Positions 51,605 through 63,652 are shown, counted from the first letter of the stretch. The stretch is DNA of 64,000 bases from Halofilum ochraceum (GCF_001614315.2 NZ_LVEG02000007.1:62001-126000); one strand, 5' to 3'. Notes: generated from the letters alone by a model not told the origin. Made by a program: numbers and translations.

Positions 51605-52834
51605 TCAGCCGGCGAGCTGCTCGATGATGCGGGCGCCGCCCACGTAGGTTGCGATCGCGGATCCCGCCGTCGAGAAGACGAATACCAGCAGAATCCGGGT
51701 TACGCGGTTCTTCCACCAGTTGCGGGGCTGGGCGAGTTGGTCGCGCAGGGTATCGAAATCGCTCATGCGCGGACGCCGCATGATGGTCTCGACGGCCCCC
51801 GTCACCATCCCGGCACCGATGGTGGGATTGAGCGATGTCAGCGGTGCGGCGAAGAAGCCGGTGATGATGGTCAGCGGGTGGGCGCGCGCCAGGAGGGCGC
51901 CGATGGCGGTCAGGGTGCCATTGATGAGGACCCATTCCATGACCAGGCGGCCGCCGAACTCGGGGCCGCGGGCGAAGCCGAGCGCAAAACCGCCGAGGAT
52001 GATGCCGACCACGAGCCAAGGCAGGATCCGGATGAGGCGCCCGCGCGGCGGGATATGCTCGAGTTCCGCGCGCTCGCTGGCGGGGGGCGGATCCGATTCC
52101 AGGCGTTCGGCCAGCCCGTCCAGGTGGCCCGCACCGACCACCACGAGGAGCCGCCGCGGATGTTCGCTGCGGATCCGCTCGAATATATGGCCCGCCATGT
52201 AACGGTCGCGTTCGGCGATCATGATCCGGTACAGCGTGGGCGAGCGCTGCGAGAATTCGGCGAACGTGCTCTCGAGGACGTCGCCTTCCTTGAGCTGTTC
52301 GATCTCTTCTTCCTCGAGCTTGGAGCGCGACAGACAGGTCGCCAGCAGCCCGGTCATCAGCGTCCAGCGCTGATACCACGGGACGCTGCGCGTGAGGCGC
52401 TTGAGGGTGGTCCCGATCTCGCGGTCGATGAGCCACAGCGGCAGATTCCGCTCGCGCGCCGCTTCCACGGCCACCCGCATTTCGCCGCCGGGCTCCACCC
52501 CCAGCTGATCGCCGAGACGTTTCTGGTACGCGGACAGCGCGAGCTGGGCGGCGACCATGCCGGCGCGCCCCGAACGTACGATCCGGAACAGATCGACATC
52601 CGACCAGTCGTCGCCGCCAATCAGCCGCTGATGCCGCGGTTGGCACAGTTCCACAGCCACGGCGTCGTAATCGCCTTCGGCCAGGGCCTGACGGACATCG
52701 TCCATGCTCTGGTTGGATACATGGGCCGTGCCGAGGAGCGTTACCTCGGTGCCGTCGACCGTCAGGGTCCGGGTGGGTGCGGTGCTGGTCGAGCTCACTA
52801 TGTTTGCAGGCCAGGTGGTGCGGGAGACGCGCAT
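51605..52834 (-). CDS. TraB/PrgY-family membrane protein
   Basis: The 409-residue protein has an N-terminal TraB domain with TLLGTAHVSNQS near 33, YDAVAVELCQPRHQRL, REIGTTLKRL and VVVGAGHLDGL, and a C-terminal membrane half with five or so helices (about 265-400, e.g. LPWLVVGIILGGFALGFA). TraB/PrgY proteins resemble metalloproteases (GxxH motifs) and in enterococci reduce peptide pheromone signals; the function in gammaproteobacteria is unknown. The start is uncertain: I use ATG 52834, without a clear ribosome site. Confidence 0.8.
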   Translation of the reverse strand: MRVSRTTWPANIVSSTSTAPTRTLTVDGTEVTLLGTAHVSNQSMDDVRQALAEGDYDAVAVELCQPRHQRLIGGDDWSDVDLFRIVRSGRAGMVAAQLALSAYQKRLGDQLGVEPGGEMRVAVEAARERNLPLWLIDREIGTTLKRLTRSVPWYQRWTLMTGLLATCLSRSKLEEEEIEQLKEGDVLESTFAEFSQRSPTLYRIMIAERDRYMAGHIFERIRSEHPRRLLVVVGAGHLDGLAERLESDPPPASERAELEHIPPRGRLIRILPWLVVGIILGGFALGFARGPEFGGRLVMEWVLINGTLTAIGALLARAHPLTIITGFFAAPLTSLNPTIGAGMVTGAVETIMRRPRMSDFDTLRDQLAQPRNWWKNRVTRILLVFVFSTAGSAIATYVGGARIIEQLAG

Positions 52835-52862
52835 GGTACGCAAACTGCTCATCCCCCACCAG

Positions 52863-53090
52863 GAGCCTGTCCGGGAAACCATGTGCCTACTGCGCGCGTA
52901 CCACAGCGGCGTCTTTCCGCGAGCGCTCAACTCGCATGACGCCTATCATGCTCGTTTCACGATCGCGTAACGGAATCGCCGGGAGCGATCCCGCGTGCCA
53001 GCCCGTAAAGGGCGAGGCGCAGGGATGCGCCGAGCAAACCCGCTCGCTGTGCTACGCGCTCGCTACGGAACCGATTTCCCGGACAGGCTC
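52863..53090. mobile_element. MITE-like element bounded by 16-bp inverted repeats
   Basis: GAGCCTGTCCGGGAAA at 52863-52878 recurs as its exact reverse complement at 53075-53090, giving a 228-base segment with perfect 16-bp ends. Inside I see no gene. It fills most of the gap between the TraB-like gene and the TIGR03546 gene. Size and ends fit a small non-autonomous element; no target duplication is clear, so this is tentative. Confidence 0.45.
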
Positions 53091-53168
53091 TAGGCTCAAC
53101 ACACTACAGCGGTTACAGTTGGACCCCGGTCACCCGCGATCTCCGGTGGCTGCAGGAGATTTACCTCG

Positions 53169-53675
53169 ATGATTGGTCTGCTCGCGCGCATCCTCAAGGT
53201 GCTGAACTCGGAAACGGATCCGCGCCAGATCGCGGGCGCCGTCATCCTCGCATGCCTGTTCGGACTGACACCGCTGTGGACGCTGCATAACCTCATTGTT
53301 CTGCTGCTGGTACTCGTGCTGCGGGTGAACCTGAGCATCTTCCTCATCGCGTGGGGATTCTTCACGGTGCTGGCGTTCGCGCTCGATCCGCTCTTCGATC
53401 TGCTGGGCCATGCGGTGCTGACCGCGGAGCCGTTGCGCTCGATGTGGGCCGCGCTGTACGCCACGGATATCGGCAAACTGAGTGCCTTCAACAACAGTGT
53501 TGTCATGGGGAGCCTCTGCGTGGGGCTGTTGCTGGCACCGGTACTGTGGTTCGCCACCATTTATCTCGTGCGCAACTACCGCGTGCACATGCTCGATTGG
53601 GTCCGCCGCAAGCGGATCTATCAGGTCATCAGCGGTAGCCGCCTCGTGACCACCTACCAGTCGTTCCGCAGCTGA
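53169..53675 (+). CDS. TIGR03546 family membrane protein (DUF2062-like)
   Basis: The 168-residue protein has four membrane helices. The segment IAGAVILACLFGLTPLWTLHNLIVLLLVLVLRVNL and the ending RVHMLDWVRRKRIYQ match the TIGR03546 family, which nearly always precedes a TIGR03545 gene; the pair is kept here with only nine bases between. AGGAG lies upstream of the ATG. Function unknown; the constant pairing points to a shared envelope role. Confidence 0.82.
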   Translation: MIGLLARILKVLNSETDPRQIAGAVILACLFGLTPLWTLHNLIVLLLVLVLRVNLSIFLIAWGFFTVLAFALDPLFDLLGHAVLTAEPLRSMWAALYATDIGKLSAFNNSVVMGSLCVGLLLAPVLWFATIYLVRNYRVHMLDWVRRKRIYQVISGSRLVTTYQSFRS

Positions 53676-53684
53676 GGGCGCGCT

Positions 53685-55418
53685 ATGAAAGCAATCCGCT
53701 GGTGGGGTCTCGGTGCGTTCGTCGCGATCGTCGGCGGTATCGTCGCGTTGTGGGTGTCGTTCGCCGATACGTTAGTCCGTTGGGGCGTTGAATCGACCGG
53801 CACCTCCATGGTCGGCGCCCGGGTCGAACTCGAGGCGGCGGATGTCGGCTTCTCGCCGGCACGGCTCGAACTGCGTGGCCTCGCGGTCACGAACCCCGAC
53901 GAACCCATGCGCAATGCGCTTGAGGCCGAGCGGCTGGCCTTCGATATCGACTGGATCGGACTCCTGCTGGATCGGGTCCACATCGACGAGGTCTCGGTCG
54001 AAGGGCTGCAGTTCGGGACCGAACGCGAGACGAGTGGCGCGGTCATGGCCACCGAGCGGACCGTGGAAGAAAGCGGCCTGCTGGACAAGGCGCGCGAGCG
54101 CGCCGAGATCCCGCCGCTGGAGGTCCCTTCGGTCGAGACGGTGCTCGGACGCGAGGATCTGCGCAGTCCCGAACTCATCGAAGAGGCGCGCGCCAGCCTT
54201 GAAAAGCGGCGTACCGCGCTCGAAGAACGCCTTGCCGACCTGCCCGGCGAGGAGGAACTGGAACGCTACCGCCAGCAGATCGACGAGGCGACCGAAGGCG
54301 ATGACGCCGCCTCCCGTCTCAAGGGGCTCAGACAGCTTCGTGATCTGGTGGATGATATCGACGACGACCGCAAGGCACTCCGCCGGGCACGTGACGAAGT
54401 AAAGGAATCACTCGCGGCCGCCGGGGATACGGCGTCGGAAGCGCGCCGCGCGCCGCAAGCCGATATCGAGCGGCTGTATCGCAAATATACCGATCCCGGC
54501 GCGGTTGCCGGGGAACTGGCCTATTACCTGCTCGGCCCGAAGGTGGAGCAATGGGTGAACCAGGGCTGGTACTGGTATGGCCGGCTGTCCCCCTATCTCG
54601 GGGGCGGCGGGGCCGATACCGAGGCGGCGAGTGGCCCGGAGACCGTCCCCGCCGCCCGCCGTGTCGGGCGCAACGTCCTCTATCCAGAGGCCGGTGAGGA
54701 GCCGCGCGTCCTGGTCCGCCAGGTGCGGGTCAGCGGTGCCGCGGGCGGTGGCGACCTCGACGGGCGGGTCACCGATATCGCGGTCCCGCCGAACCTGTGG
54801 GGTGAGCCGCTGCGGCTCAATCTGGCCGGGCAGTCGGTCAGCGGTATCGACCGCCTCCAGGTCGATGGTTCCATGGACCGGCGCGATCCGGCGAGCAGTA
54901 TCAGCCGGCTGGATCTCACTGCGAACGGCACCGACGTCGCCGGCCTCGCGCTCGGACCGGAAGATGGCATCCTGGCGGACCGTGGACAGGCGGATTTCCA
55001 GGTCGCGGGGACCATCCGGGACCGTGCCCTGGATCTCGACGTGACGTCGGCGATCCGCGATGCGGCCTTCAGCGCCGGTAGCGGTGCCGACTCGATCCTG
55101 CAGGAAGTCGCCGCCGCCCTCGGCAATGCCGGGCGGCTGAATATCGGCGCCAATGTCGGCGGGACGATCGATGCACCGGAGTTCGAGCTGACTTCCTCGC
55201 TGACGGGCATCCTGGAGCCGCTGCTGCGCAGCCGTCTGCAGGCGGAGGCCGGCGAGTTCCGCGAGGGGCTCGTGGCTGCGGTGAAGGACCGCACCGGCGG
55301 CTCGCTGGAAGAACTCGAGGCGTCCAGCGCGAAGCTGAACAGTCTGGAGCAGGAGCTGGAAGGCCGGCTGGAAGGGTTCCGCAAGGTGCTCGACCGGGCG
55401 CGCAAGCCGCTCGACTGA
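53685..55418 (+). CDS. TIGR03545 family AsmA-like envelope protein
   Basis: The 577-residue protein has one N-terminal membrane helix (about 8-28), an AsmA/DUF748-like beta region (LEAADVGFSPARLELRGLAVTNPDEP), a central coiled coil (about 165-265, Glu/Arg/Leu-rich) and a C-terminal beta-rich part with RLNIGANVGGTIDAPEF. That layout fits TIGR03545. AsmA-like proteins span the periplasm and move lipids; this is a reasonable but untested role here. It follows its partner TIGR03546 by nine bases. Confidence 0.82.
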   Translation: MKAIRWWGLGAFVAIVGGIVALWVSFADTLVRWGVESTGTSMVGARVELEAADVGFSPARLELRGLAVTNPDEPMRNALEAERLAFDIDWIGLLLDRVHIDEVSVEGLQFGTERETSGAVMATERTVEESGLLDKARERAEIPPLEVPSVETVLGREDLRSPELIEEARASLEKRRTALEERLADLPGEEELERYRQQIDEATEGDDAASRLKGLRQLRDLVDDIDDDRKALRRARDEVKESLAAAGDTASEARRAPQADIERLYRKYTDPGAVAGELAYYLLGPKVEQWVNQGWYWYGRLSPYLGGGGADTEAASGPETVPAARRVGRNVLYPEAGEEPRVLVRQVRVSGAAGGGDLDGRVTDIAVPPNLWGEPLRLNLAGQSVSGIDRLQVDGSMDRRDPASSISRLDLTANGTDVAGLALGPEDGILADRGQADFQVAGTIRDRALDLDVTSAIRDAAFSAGSGADSILQEVAAALGNAGRLNIGANVGGTIDAPEFELTSSLTGILEPLLRSRLQAEAGEFREGLVAAVKDRTGGSLEELEASSAKLNSLEQELEGRLEGFRKVLDRARKPLD

Positions 55419-55470
55419 GGCCGGAGCCGCGCCGGGCATAGCCTGCGAGCGCGGGCTGCCTCGGGCCGCT

Positions 55471-56466
55471 TCAGGTGGTTCGGTCGGCTTCCACGCGCCA
55501 GCCCGTAACCGATCCGCTCTCGTCTTCGAATACCGCCGTGTGGACGGCGGTGAAACCGGCCGCATCGAACCGCCGTTCGATCGCGGCGATGTCTTCCTCG
55601 GCGCATGCGGCGGCCTGCATATCGGCAAGGCGCTGGCGCATCGATACCACGCGCTGGCGGGCCTCCTCGAGCCAGCCGAGGGCTTCCTTCGCCCCGACCT
55701 GCCCGGTCATGGCCAGCACTTCCTGCACGTAGTTCAGCGGCCCCAGAAGAGCGCGCGGATTGGTCTGCCCGCGCGCGGCGGTCTGGATGGACTCGATCGC
55801 CTCGTCCACGGCGCGGCGTTTCTTCGCCGCCTTCGGGGGCAGCGTCCCGCCGGCACCGCCGCCTGGTGTGCGCTTTTCCGCCAGCGCCCGCAGAAAATTC
55901 CGGGTCTTGAGGTAGATGCGGGCATCGTCGAGTACGTAGTCGATGCCCTGGGCCTCTTCACGGGCCGCGCGGACGAACGAAGAGTCGCCGTGATGGACGA
56001 TCAGCGCGGCCCGTCCCCCGCTGCGCAGCACGCGCGCCAGTTCCGGGATCGAGCGGGCCGTGTCGCTGTATTCGAGACCGAACTGGCTGCACACGAGATC
56101 GAACGTGGCATCGGCGAACGGCAATGCCTCCGCCGGTGTGCGCGGGTGGAAATGGATACTTGCCAGGCGTTCGCGCACATCGCCGTCCGGGACCTGCGTT
56201 ACGGGGTCGATCGCGGCCAGGTCGGTACCGTGGACGGTGAATTCGCGTCCGGTGGCCGCCGCCGTGTCGAGCGCCAGCAGGGCAACGGCGCCGTTGCCGG
56301 TGGCCACGTCAACGATGCACGCGCCGTCCGGCAGGGCCGCGAACTGCTCGCGCCAGAACGCGGCGATGTCGCCCCCGTAGTTGCCCTGCGTGACCTGACT
56401 GAACGAGTGGAGATTGCCGTACGCCCAGTATCGATCCCACGGGTCGGTTGCGGAGGCGGCGGTCAT
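55471..56466 (-). CDS. class I SAM-dependent methyltransferase
   Basis: The 331-residue protein has a Rossmann-type methyltransferase core: motif I IVDVATGNGAVALL near 51, an Asp-ending second strand HGTDLAAID, and VCSQFGLEYSDT, then LARVLRSGGRAAL. A long C-terminal helical part with a Lys/Ala-rich patch follows. The substrate cannot be told. It overlaps no neighbour and lies between TIGR03545 and a DUF4382 lipoprotein gene. Confidence 0.82.
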   Translation of the reverse strand: MTAASATDPWDRYWAYGNLHSFSQVTQGNYGGDIAAFWREQFAALPDGACIVDVATGNGAVALLALDTAAATGREFTVHGTDLAAIDPVTQVPDGDVRERLASIHFHPRTPAEALPFADATFDLVCSQFGLEYSDTARSIPELARVLRSGGRAALIVHHGDSSFVRAAREEAQGIDYVLDDARIYLKTRNFLRALAEKRTPGGGAGGTLPPKAAKKRRAVDEAIESIQTAARGQTNPRALLGPLNYVQEVLAMTGQVGAKEALGWLEEARQRVVSMRQRLADMQAAACAEEDIAAIERRFDAAGFTAVHTAVFEDESGSVTGWRVEADRTT

Positions 56467-56599
56467 GGCGATACCTGTACCGGGGCGAGTGACGAGAGGG
56501 GCGATTCTACTGCCCGTCGATTGGCCGGCACCACATGCGATTATGGGGATAGCCCGGTTGTCCGGAGGCAGTGGGGCCGAGAAGGGGCGTTCAACGAGA

Positions 56600-57514
56600 C
56601 TACGGTGGGCCGAAATGATGCTTGACCGTGTCGCCGGGCCCGGTGCGGATCACGGCAGTGCCGAAGAAGGCGAACGCGTCATCGGTTGTCGCCCGATCGC
56701 CGCCGGCGTTGCAGGTCAGTGCAATCGTGTAGGGGCCGGGCGCGAGGAAGGCCGCATGGAACTCGAATGGCGCTTCGGCGTCTTCGGCCTGGCCGCGGCT
56801 GACGCTGACCGGGCGCGGACCGGGGCCGCCGATATCATCTGGCCCAACGCCTTCGCCGCTGAAGACGTAGAGCGCGATGCCGCTGCGATGCGGCTCGCTG
56901 CAATGGCGTGCGATCAGGTCCCGGTCGGCGCTCGCCACGATGTGGGAGGCTGTTTCGGTTGCTACCGAGCGGAGTATGGGACTGATTGCATAGGTATTGG
57001 TGGTGGGCCCTTTTTCACCAAGCGGTTCGTGCAGCTGGAAATCGATCGTGCGTTTCACCGTGCCGTCGGGTGGAACCGTGAACGGTGCTCCGATATGCAG
57101 GTGATTGCGCACTCCGCTGGGGACGACTAGTTCCCGAATCGAATTGTCCGCGAGCACGAGATACGTATCCTTTTTGCCCCGGGTGTTGAGATGCAGTTGT
57201 ATCCACTCGTACGCACCGGCCGGCAATTCCATGTCTTCGGTCAGCCTGGCGGTGTTGCCGCGTCGCAGTCTGGCGATATCGATCCGCTTCGGTTCATCGA
57301 AGCCGTGCTGGACGCGCTGACCGTCGACGCGCTCGACGGTCAGCCCGGAAAACTCCAGCCATGCCGCGCGGATGCTGCCATCCGGGAGGCCGCCCGTGAG
57401 GTCCAGATCGATCCGACCCGGAGATTCCTCGGCGTCGCCGCAACCGGCGATGAACAGTGCGAACAGTATGAGCGCCCCGCAGGCTATTGCAGTGGACGGG
57501 GATGGACGCTGCAT
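56600..57514 (-). CDS. DUF4382 lipoprotein
   Basis: The 304-residue product has a lipoprotein signal (LFIAGCGD, Cys near residue 25) and a DUF4382 domain (about 36-180: GRIDLDLTGGLPDGSIRAAWLEFSGLTVERVDG, LPAGAYEWIQLHL), an immunoglobulin-like fold found in many exported bacterial proteins. A second beta-rich part ends the chain with a Pro-rich tail. It would be an outer-membrane or surface lipoprotein of unknown role. Confidence 0.82.
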   Translation of the reverse strand: MQRPSPSTAIACGALILFALFIAGCGDAEESPGRIDLDLTGGLPDGSIRAAWLEFSGLTVERVDGQRVQHGFDEPKRIDIARLRRGNTARLTEDMELPAGAYEWIQLHLNTRGKKDTYLVLADNSIRELVVPSGVRNHLHIGAPFTVPPDGTVKRTIDFQLHEPLGEKGPTTNTYAISPILRSVATETASHIVASADRDLIARHCSEPHRSGIALYVFSGEGVGPDDIGGPGPRPVSVSRGQAEDAEAPFEFHAAFLAPGPYTIALTCNAGGDRATTDDAFAFFGTAVIRTGPGDTVKHHFGPP

Positions 57515-57692
57515 CGGGGATCGCCTCCGGCGGGTCGCCAGGCTGGTTGTGGGGCCGTACCCACGACCCTTCGAGCTAGAATGGCACCATGGGCGGGAGG
57601 ATGGAAGCGGGGTGCAATGAAGCGGGTTTCATCACCGCCGCGCTTGCCGCGGCCGCTGGCGACCACGGAATCCATACGACCGTCCCGGGAGG

Positions 57693-59930
<2,238 letters not shown>

Positions 59931-60116
59931 GGCAATGGCAACCGATCCCGTTCCCTGGTCGTCGATTGTAGACGCGCGTGATTGCTCGATGCGACGGGCA
60001 TGTGACACGTGCCCTTGGCCGGTGCGGTCCGATCGGGTACTGTCCGCCGATCCACACACCGCTGCACGGGTGGCATCTCCATGAACGAGGCTGGCCGCTC
60101 AACGTCGGAACCCATC

Positions 60117-61778
60117 ATGAACAAGTACCTGTTTCGGCGTTGTCCGCCGGTCTTGATCTGGACTGCCGTCCTTGCGTTGGCCGGCTGCGCGACCCCCGGG
60201 CTCGACAAAGGCGGCGGATCGGAAACAGACGGTTCCGTGGCAACGGCGCCGGACGGGAACGAAACGACGGACAGGGCCGCGCGGAACCCGGCCATGAGTG
60301 GCCAGGCGGCTCCACGCCTCGAGTCTGGGGCGAGGGTGGTGGATCCCCCGACGGTCGAGCCCGGGGCGGAAGACGTCTGGTCGCGGCTGCGGGACGGGTT
60401 CGGGCTGCCGAACGTCGAGGAGGAGCGCATCGATGCCGAGATCGCGCGCTATGAAGGACGGCAGCGCTATTTCGAGATTGTCGCGGAGCGCGCGCAGCCG
60501 TATCTGCGCTATATCCTCGATCGCATCGAGGCGCGCGGCATGCCGGCCGAACTGCTGCTGATCCCCGTCGTCGAGAGCGCGTTCCGTCCGTTCGCCTATT
60601 CCTATGCGCGCGCGGGCGGTCTCTGGCAGTTCAAACCCCTGACCGGGAAGCGCTTCGGCCTGAAACAGAACTGGTGGTACGACGGCCGCCGGGACGTGCT
60701 GGCGAGCACCGATGCCGCGCTCGACTACCTGGAGTACCTGCACGGGTTCTTCGATGGCGATTGGCTGCTCGCCATCGCCGCCTACAACGGCGGTGAGGGG
60801 ACGGTGCAGCGCGCGGTACGGGCCAACGCGGCGCAGGGCCAGCCCACCGACTACTGGCATCTCGACCTGCCGACACAGACCGAGAAATACGTGCCGCGCA
60901 TATTGGCGTTGCGGGCCATTCTGAGCACACCCGGCAAGTACGGGATCGCGTTGCCCGCGATGCCCGAAGAAGAGGCACTGACCATCGTGGAGCTCGATGA
61001 TCAGGTGGATCTCGCGGTCGCCGCGGAGATGGCCGGCATGCCGCTGGAAGCGCTGCATCGCTACAACTCGGGCTACAACCGCTGGGCGACGCCGCCGGAT
61101 GGGCCGCATCGCCTCGCAGTGCCGAAAAGACAGGCCGACACCCTGCGGGCGGCGCTGGAAACCCGTGACGACCGGGGCATGATCCGTTGGCGTCGGCACG
61201 CCGTCGAATCCGGCGATACCCTGGGGGCGATCGCCGATCGCTATGGCACGACGGTCGATATGCTGCGCGATGCGAATGATATCAACGGGGCCATGATCCG
61301 GGTTGGACAGAAACTGCTGGTGCCCATGCCCAGCCGCGACGGTGAGGCCTACACCCTGAGTCTCGAAAACCGCCGTCAGCGCACCCAGGCGAGCGGACCC
61401 TCCGGGCGCGAACGCATCGACTACCGTGTACGTCCGGGCGACACCTTCTGGGGAATCGCCCGCTCGCATGACGTCAAAGTTCGCCGCCTGGCCGCCTGGA
61501 ACGACATGGCCCCCGGGGACGCGATCCATCCCGGGCAAAGCCTGGCGATCTGGGTCGAGGCCAGCCAGGCCGGCCGCGGCGGACCCACGCAGAATCTGCA
61601 GCAGGTCACCTACAGGGTGCGCGAGGGCGATTCACTGTACGCGATCGCCCGCCGGTTCAATCTCGATGTCGAGGCGATCCGGCGCTGGAACAGCCTGCAG
61701 GCCGGGGCGTATCTCCAGCCGGGGCAGAGCCTCGATCTGCAGGTCGATGTCACCGAACAGGCGGAGGCGCGACCGTAG
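60117..61778 (+). CDS. mltD: membrane-bound lytic murein transglycosylase D
   Basis: The 553-residue lipoprotein (LALAGCAT, Cys near 24) has an SLT domain (about 105-270) with ELLLIPVVESAFRPFAYSYARAGGLWQF, catalytic Glu in VVESAF, and AIAAYNGGEGTV, followed by three LysM domains (about 360-405, 435-480, 500-548), each with an xVxxGDTL-like start. MltD cleaves peptidoglycan with formation of anhydro-muropeptides. E. coli MltD has two LysM units; three are seen here. ATG 60117 gives a proper lipoprotein signal; ATG 60081 would add 12 residues. Confidence 0.92.
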   Translation: MNKYLFRRCPPVLIWTAVLALAGCATPGLDKGGGSETDGSVATAPDGNETTDRAARNPAMSGQAAPRLESGARVVDPPTVEPGAEDVWSRLRDGFGLPNVEEERIDAEIARYEGRQRYFEIVAERAQPYLRYILDRIEARGMPAELLLIPVVESAFRPFAYSYARAGGLWQFKPLTGKRFGLKQNWWYDGRRDVLASTDAALDYLEYLHGFFDGDWLLAIAAYNGGEGTVQRAVRANAAQGQPTDYWHLDLPTQTEKYVPRILALRAILSTPGKYGIALPAMPEEEALTIVELDDQVDLAVAAEMAGMPLEALHRYNSGYNRWATPPDGPHRLAVPKRQADTLRAALETRDDRGMIRWRRHAVESGDTLGAIADRYGTTVDMLRDANDINGAMIRVGQKLLVPMPSRDGEAYTLSLENRRQRTQASGPSGRERIDYRVRPGDTFWGIARSHDVKVRRLAAWNDMAPGDAIHPGQSLAIWVEASQAGRGGPTQNLQQVTYRVREGDSLYAIARRFNLDVEAIRRWNSLQAGAYLQPGQSLDLQVDVTEQAEARP

Positions 61779-61808
61779 CGGTATGGGCACGGGATCCCGG
61801 GGGCGCAT

Positions 61809-62243
61809 GTGGCAGGGTTGAGCGAACGGCTGGATGCATCCGAGCGGGTGCTTTTCCACGAGCGGGTACACCCGGCCATCTGGCTACGCCCGGGCGCCGT
61901 GCTCGGAATCGGTCTGTTCGCCATGCTGGGGGCGGGCGGGCCCGCTGCCGTCATCACCATCCTGGTCGGGCTGATCGACCTGTGCGGTCGGGCGTTGCAG
62001 GCGACCCGGATCGAACTGATGGTGACCGAGCGCCGGGTACTGGCCCGGACCGGGATCTTCCGGACGCGGGAGGTCGCAGTTGTGGGCGCGAACGCTGTCG
62101 AACTGATCCAGCATGGCCTCGCCAGGCATCTCGGGTTCGCGTTCGTTCGGCTCACGCCCGCCGAGGGAAATCCGCGGACGGTTGGCTTCGTTCCCGAGCC
62201 CGCGGCATTGCGCCAGGCGCTTGAGAGCGCCAGTCCGGCCTGA
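61809..62243 (+). CDS. bacterial PH domain membrane protein
   Basis: The 144-residue protein has two hydrophobic helices (about 28-58) and a bPH2-like domain with RIELMVTERRVLARTGIFRTREVAVVGANAVELIQ. Such proteins are found at bacterial membranes, role unclear. The start GTG at 61809 follows mltD by 30 bases, so the two are probably cotranscribed. Length is typical for small YdbT-like proteins. Confidence 0.78.
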   Translation: MAGLSERLDASERVLFHERVHPAIWLRPGAVLGIGLFAMLGAGGPAAVITILVGLIDLCGRALQATRIELMVTERRVLARTGIFRTREVAVVGANAVELIQHGLARHLGFAFVRLTPAEGNPRTVGFVPEPAALRQALESASPA

Positions 62244-62258
62244 GACCGGCCCGTCGAC

Positions 62259-62987
62259 TCAGGGGCGAGCGGCGCGCGGAAAGTCCGCGGCGGCGATGCG
62301 TTCCCAAAGACCCCGCCACACGGGCCAGCTATGCCCGCCTTGCCCGAGAAAGACCCGTTCCGATGGTAACTGTCGGGCCAGCAGATCCCCGGCCTCGGCG
62401 AAACGGTCATCACGGCCATAGCCGAGTACGATCCAGGGCCGATCCGCGCCTCGCGTGGTCTCTTTGAGCCAGCGCCAGTGCCTGCGCTGCCAGTCTTTAC
62501 CCGCCGTGGTTTCGCCCGTCCATGTCGCCAGACCCCCGGCGTCGGCGATGTCCTGCACGAGGACCTCGTCCCCGGGGTAGGGCGCCAGCAGGATCAGCCC
62601 GTCGATCATGCCCGGGTGGGCCTGCGCGTAGAGCCCGGCGCCCAGACCGCCCGCCGAGATCCCCAGTAACCAGATGCGCTGGTAGCCCCGTGCGCGCGCT
62701 GGCCGGATGATGTCCTCGTGCAGCCGGTCAACGATCGTCTCGCTCGTGTAGTAGCCGAAATGCGCGTCGGCCGCGAGCAGGTCGTAGCCGCGCCCGGCAC
62801 CGATTTCCATGAACCCCTCGTCGACGAAGTCCGGCCCGCGGTCGCCGCGCCCCGGCAGGAAGACGAGCAGGGTGTCGGACCGGCGCGCTTCCGGCTGAGC
62901 GATATTGCCCATGGGCTGCGTCGGCGGCGGTGCCCACGCGCAGGCGCTCAGGAAGAGCGCGGTCAAGAGGATGATCCATTTCGCCAT
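62259..62987 (-). CDS. alpha/beta hydrolase lipoprotein
   Basis: The 242-residue product has a lipoprotein signal (LFLSACAW) and an alpha/beta hydrolase domain: TLLVFLPGRGDRG with an oxyanion-side turn, the nucleophile elbow LLGISAGGLGAGL (Ser near residue 118), an acidic GYGRDDRF and the His in GQGGHSWPVW near 225. This is an esterase/lipase-like enzyme of the envelope with unknown substrate. It ends 15 bases after the stop of the convergent PH-domain gene. Confidence 0.85.
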   Translation of the reverse strand: MAKWIILLTALFLSACAWAPPPTQPMGNIAQPEARRSDTLLVFLPGRGDRGPDFVDEGFMEIGAGRGYDLLAADAHFGYYTSETIVDRLHEDIIRPARARGYQRIWLLGISAGGLGAGLYAQAHPGMIDGLILLAPYPGDEVLVQDIADAGGLATWTGETTAGKDWQRRHWRWLKETTRGADRPWIVLGYGRDDRFAEAGDLLARQLPSERVFLGQGGHSWPVWRGLWERIAAADFPRAARP

Positions 62988-63190
62988 CGGGCGGGGTCCA
63001 CGCAGGTTGTCGGGCCGTCCCCGGGGGCGTCCTGCATGCCGCCCTGGCGGGGGGTGTGAAAAGCGAGTGTAGCGCCCCGTATCAACCAGGATACAATCCC
63101 GCGCTTGGCATCGTGGACGTTTTGGGCGACCCTCTCGTTCACGCTGGTCGGTATAAGGCCGGTCCATCATGCATTATCGGGGACGCGATC

Positions 63191-63652
63191 TTGACCGCAG
63201 AAGAAACCACGGACGACTCACTCGAACTCGGCAATCAGCTGTGTTTCAGCGTCTATTCGACGGCTCATGCGTTCACCCGCCTGTACACGAGCCTGCTGAA
63301 ATCGCTTGATGTCACGTACACGCAGTACCTGGTCCTGCTGGTCCTGTGGGAAGAGGATGGCCCGACGGTGAAGGCGTTGGGCGATCGGCTCTCGCTGGAT
63401 TCCGGCACGCTGACCCCCTTGTTGCGGCGACTCGAAGACGCGGGCTACGTCCATCGGGTACGCGCCGAGCGCGACCAGCGCTGCATGCACGTCTACCTCA
63501 CGGAACATGGCCGCGCGGTCCGCCCCGACGTGCACGACGTGCGCCGCTCGGTGTTCGAGGCGACGGGCCTGAGCTTTGCGGAACTGAAAGATCTCCAGGG
63601 GCGACTGGAAACATTGCGCTCGGCGCTGGATTCGGCCGCCCAGCGCGGGTGA
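63191..63652 (+). CDS. OhrR-like MarR-family regulator
   Basis: The 153-residue protein is a MarR regulator of the organic-peroxide-sensing type: Cys18 in QLCFSVYSTAHAF is the conserved redox cysteine, followed by TYTQYLVLLVLWEEDG, KALGDRLSLDSGTLTPLLRRLEDAGYV and the wing RAERDQRCMHVYLTEHG. I start at TTG 63191, preceded by GGGGA at 63178-63182, giving a typical OhrR length; GTG 63056 would add 45 odd residues. No ohr gene is adjacent; an OsmC gene lies at 4683. It is convergent with an adaptor gene. Confidence 0.85.
   Translation: MTAEETTDDSLELGNQLCFSVYSTAHAFTRLYTSLLKSLDVTYTQYLVLLVLWEEDGPTVKALGDRLSLDSGTLTPLLRRLEDAGYVHRVRAERDQRCMHVYLTEHGRAVRPDVHDVRRSVFEATGLSFAELKDLQGRLETLRSALDSAAQRG

Noticed and set aside
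60099-61538. 479-codon minus-strand frame opposite mltD
   Set aside because: Antisense shadow without domains; mltD on the plus strand has its SLT and LysM domains intact.
63056-63190. Extended N-terminus of the OhrR-like regulator from GTG 63056
   Set aside because: The extra 45 residues do not look like the family; the TTG at 63191 has a ribosome site and gives the normal length.
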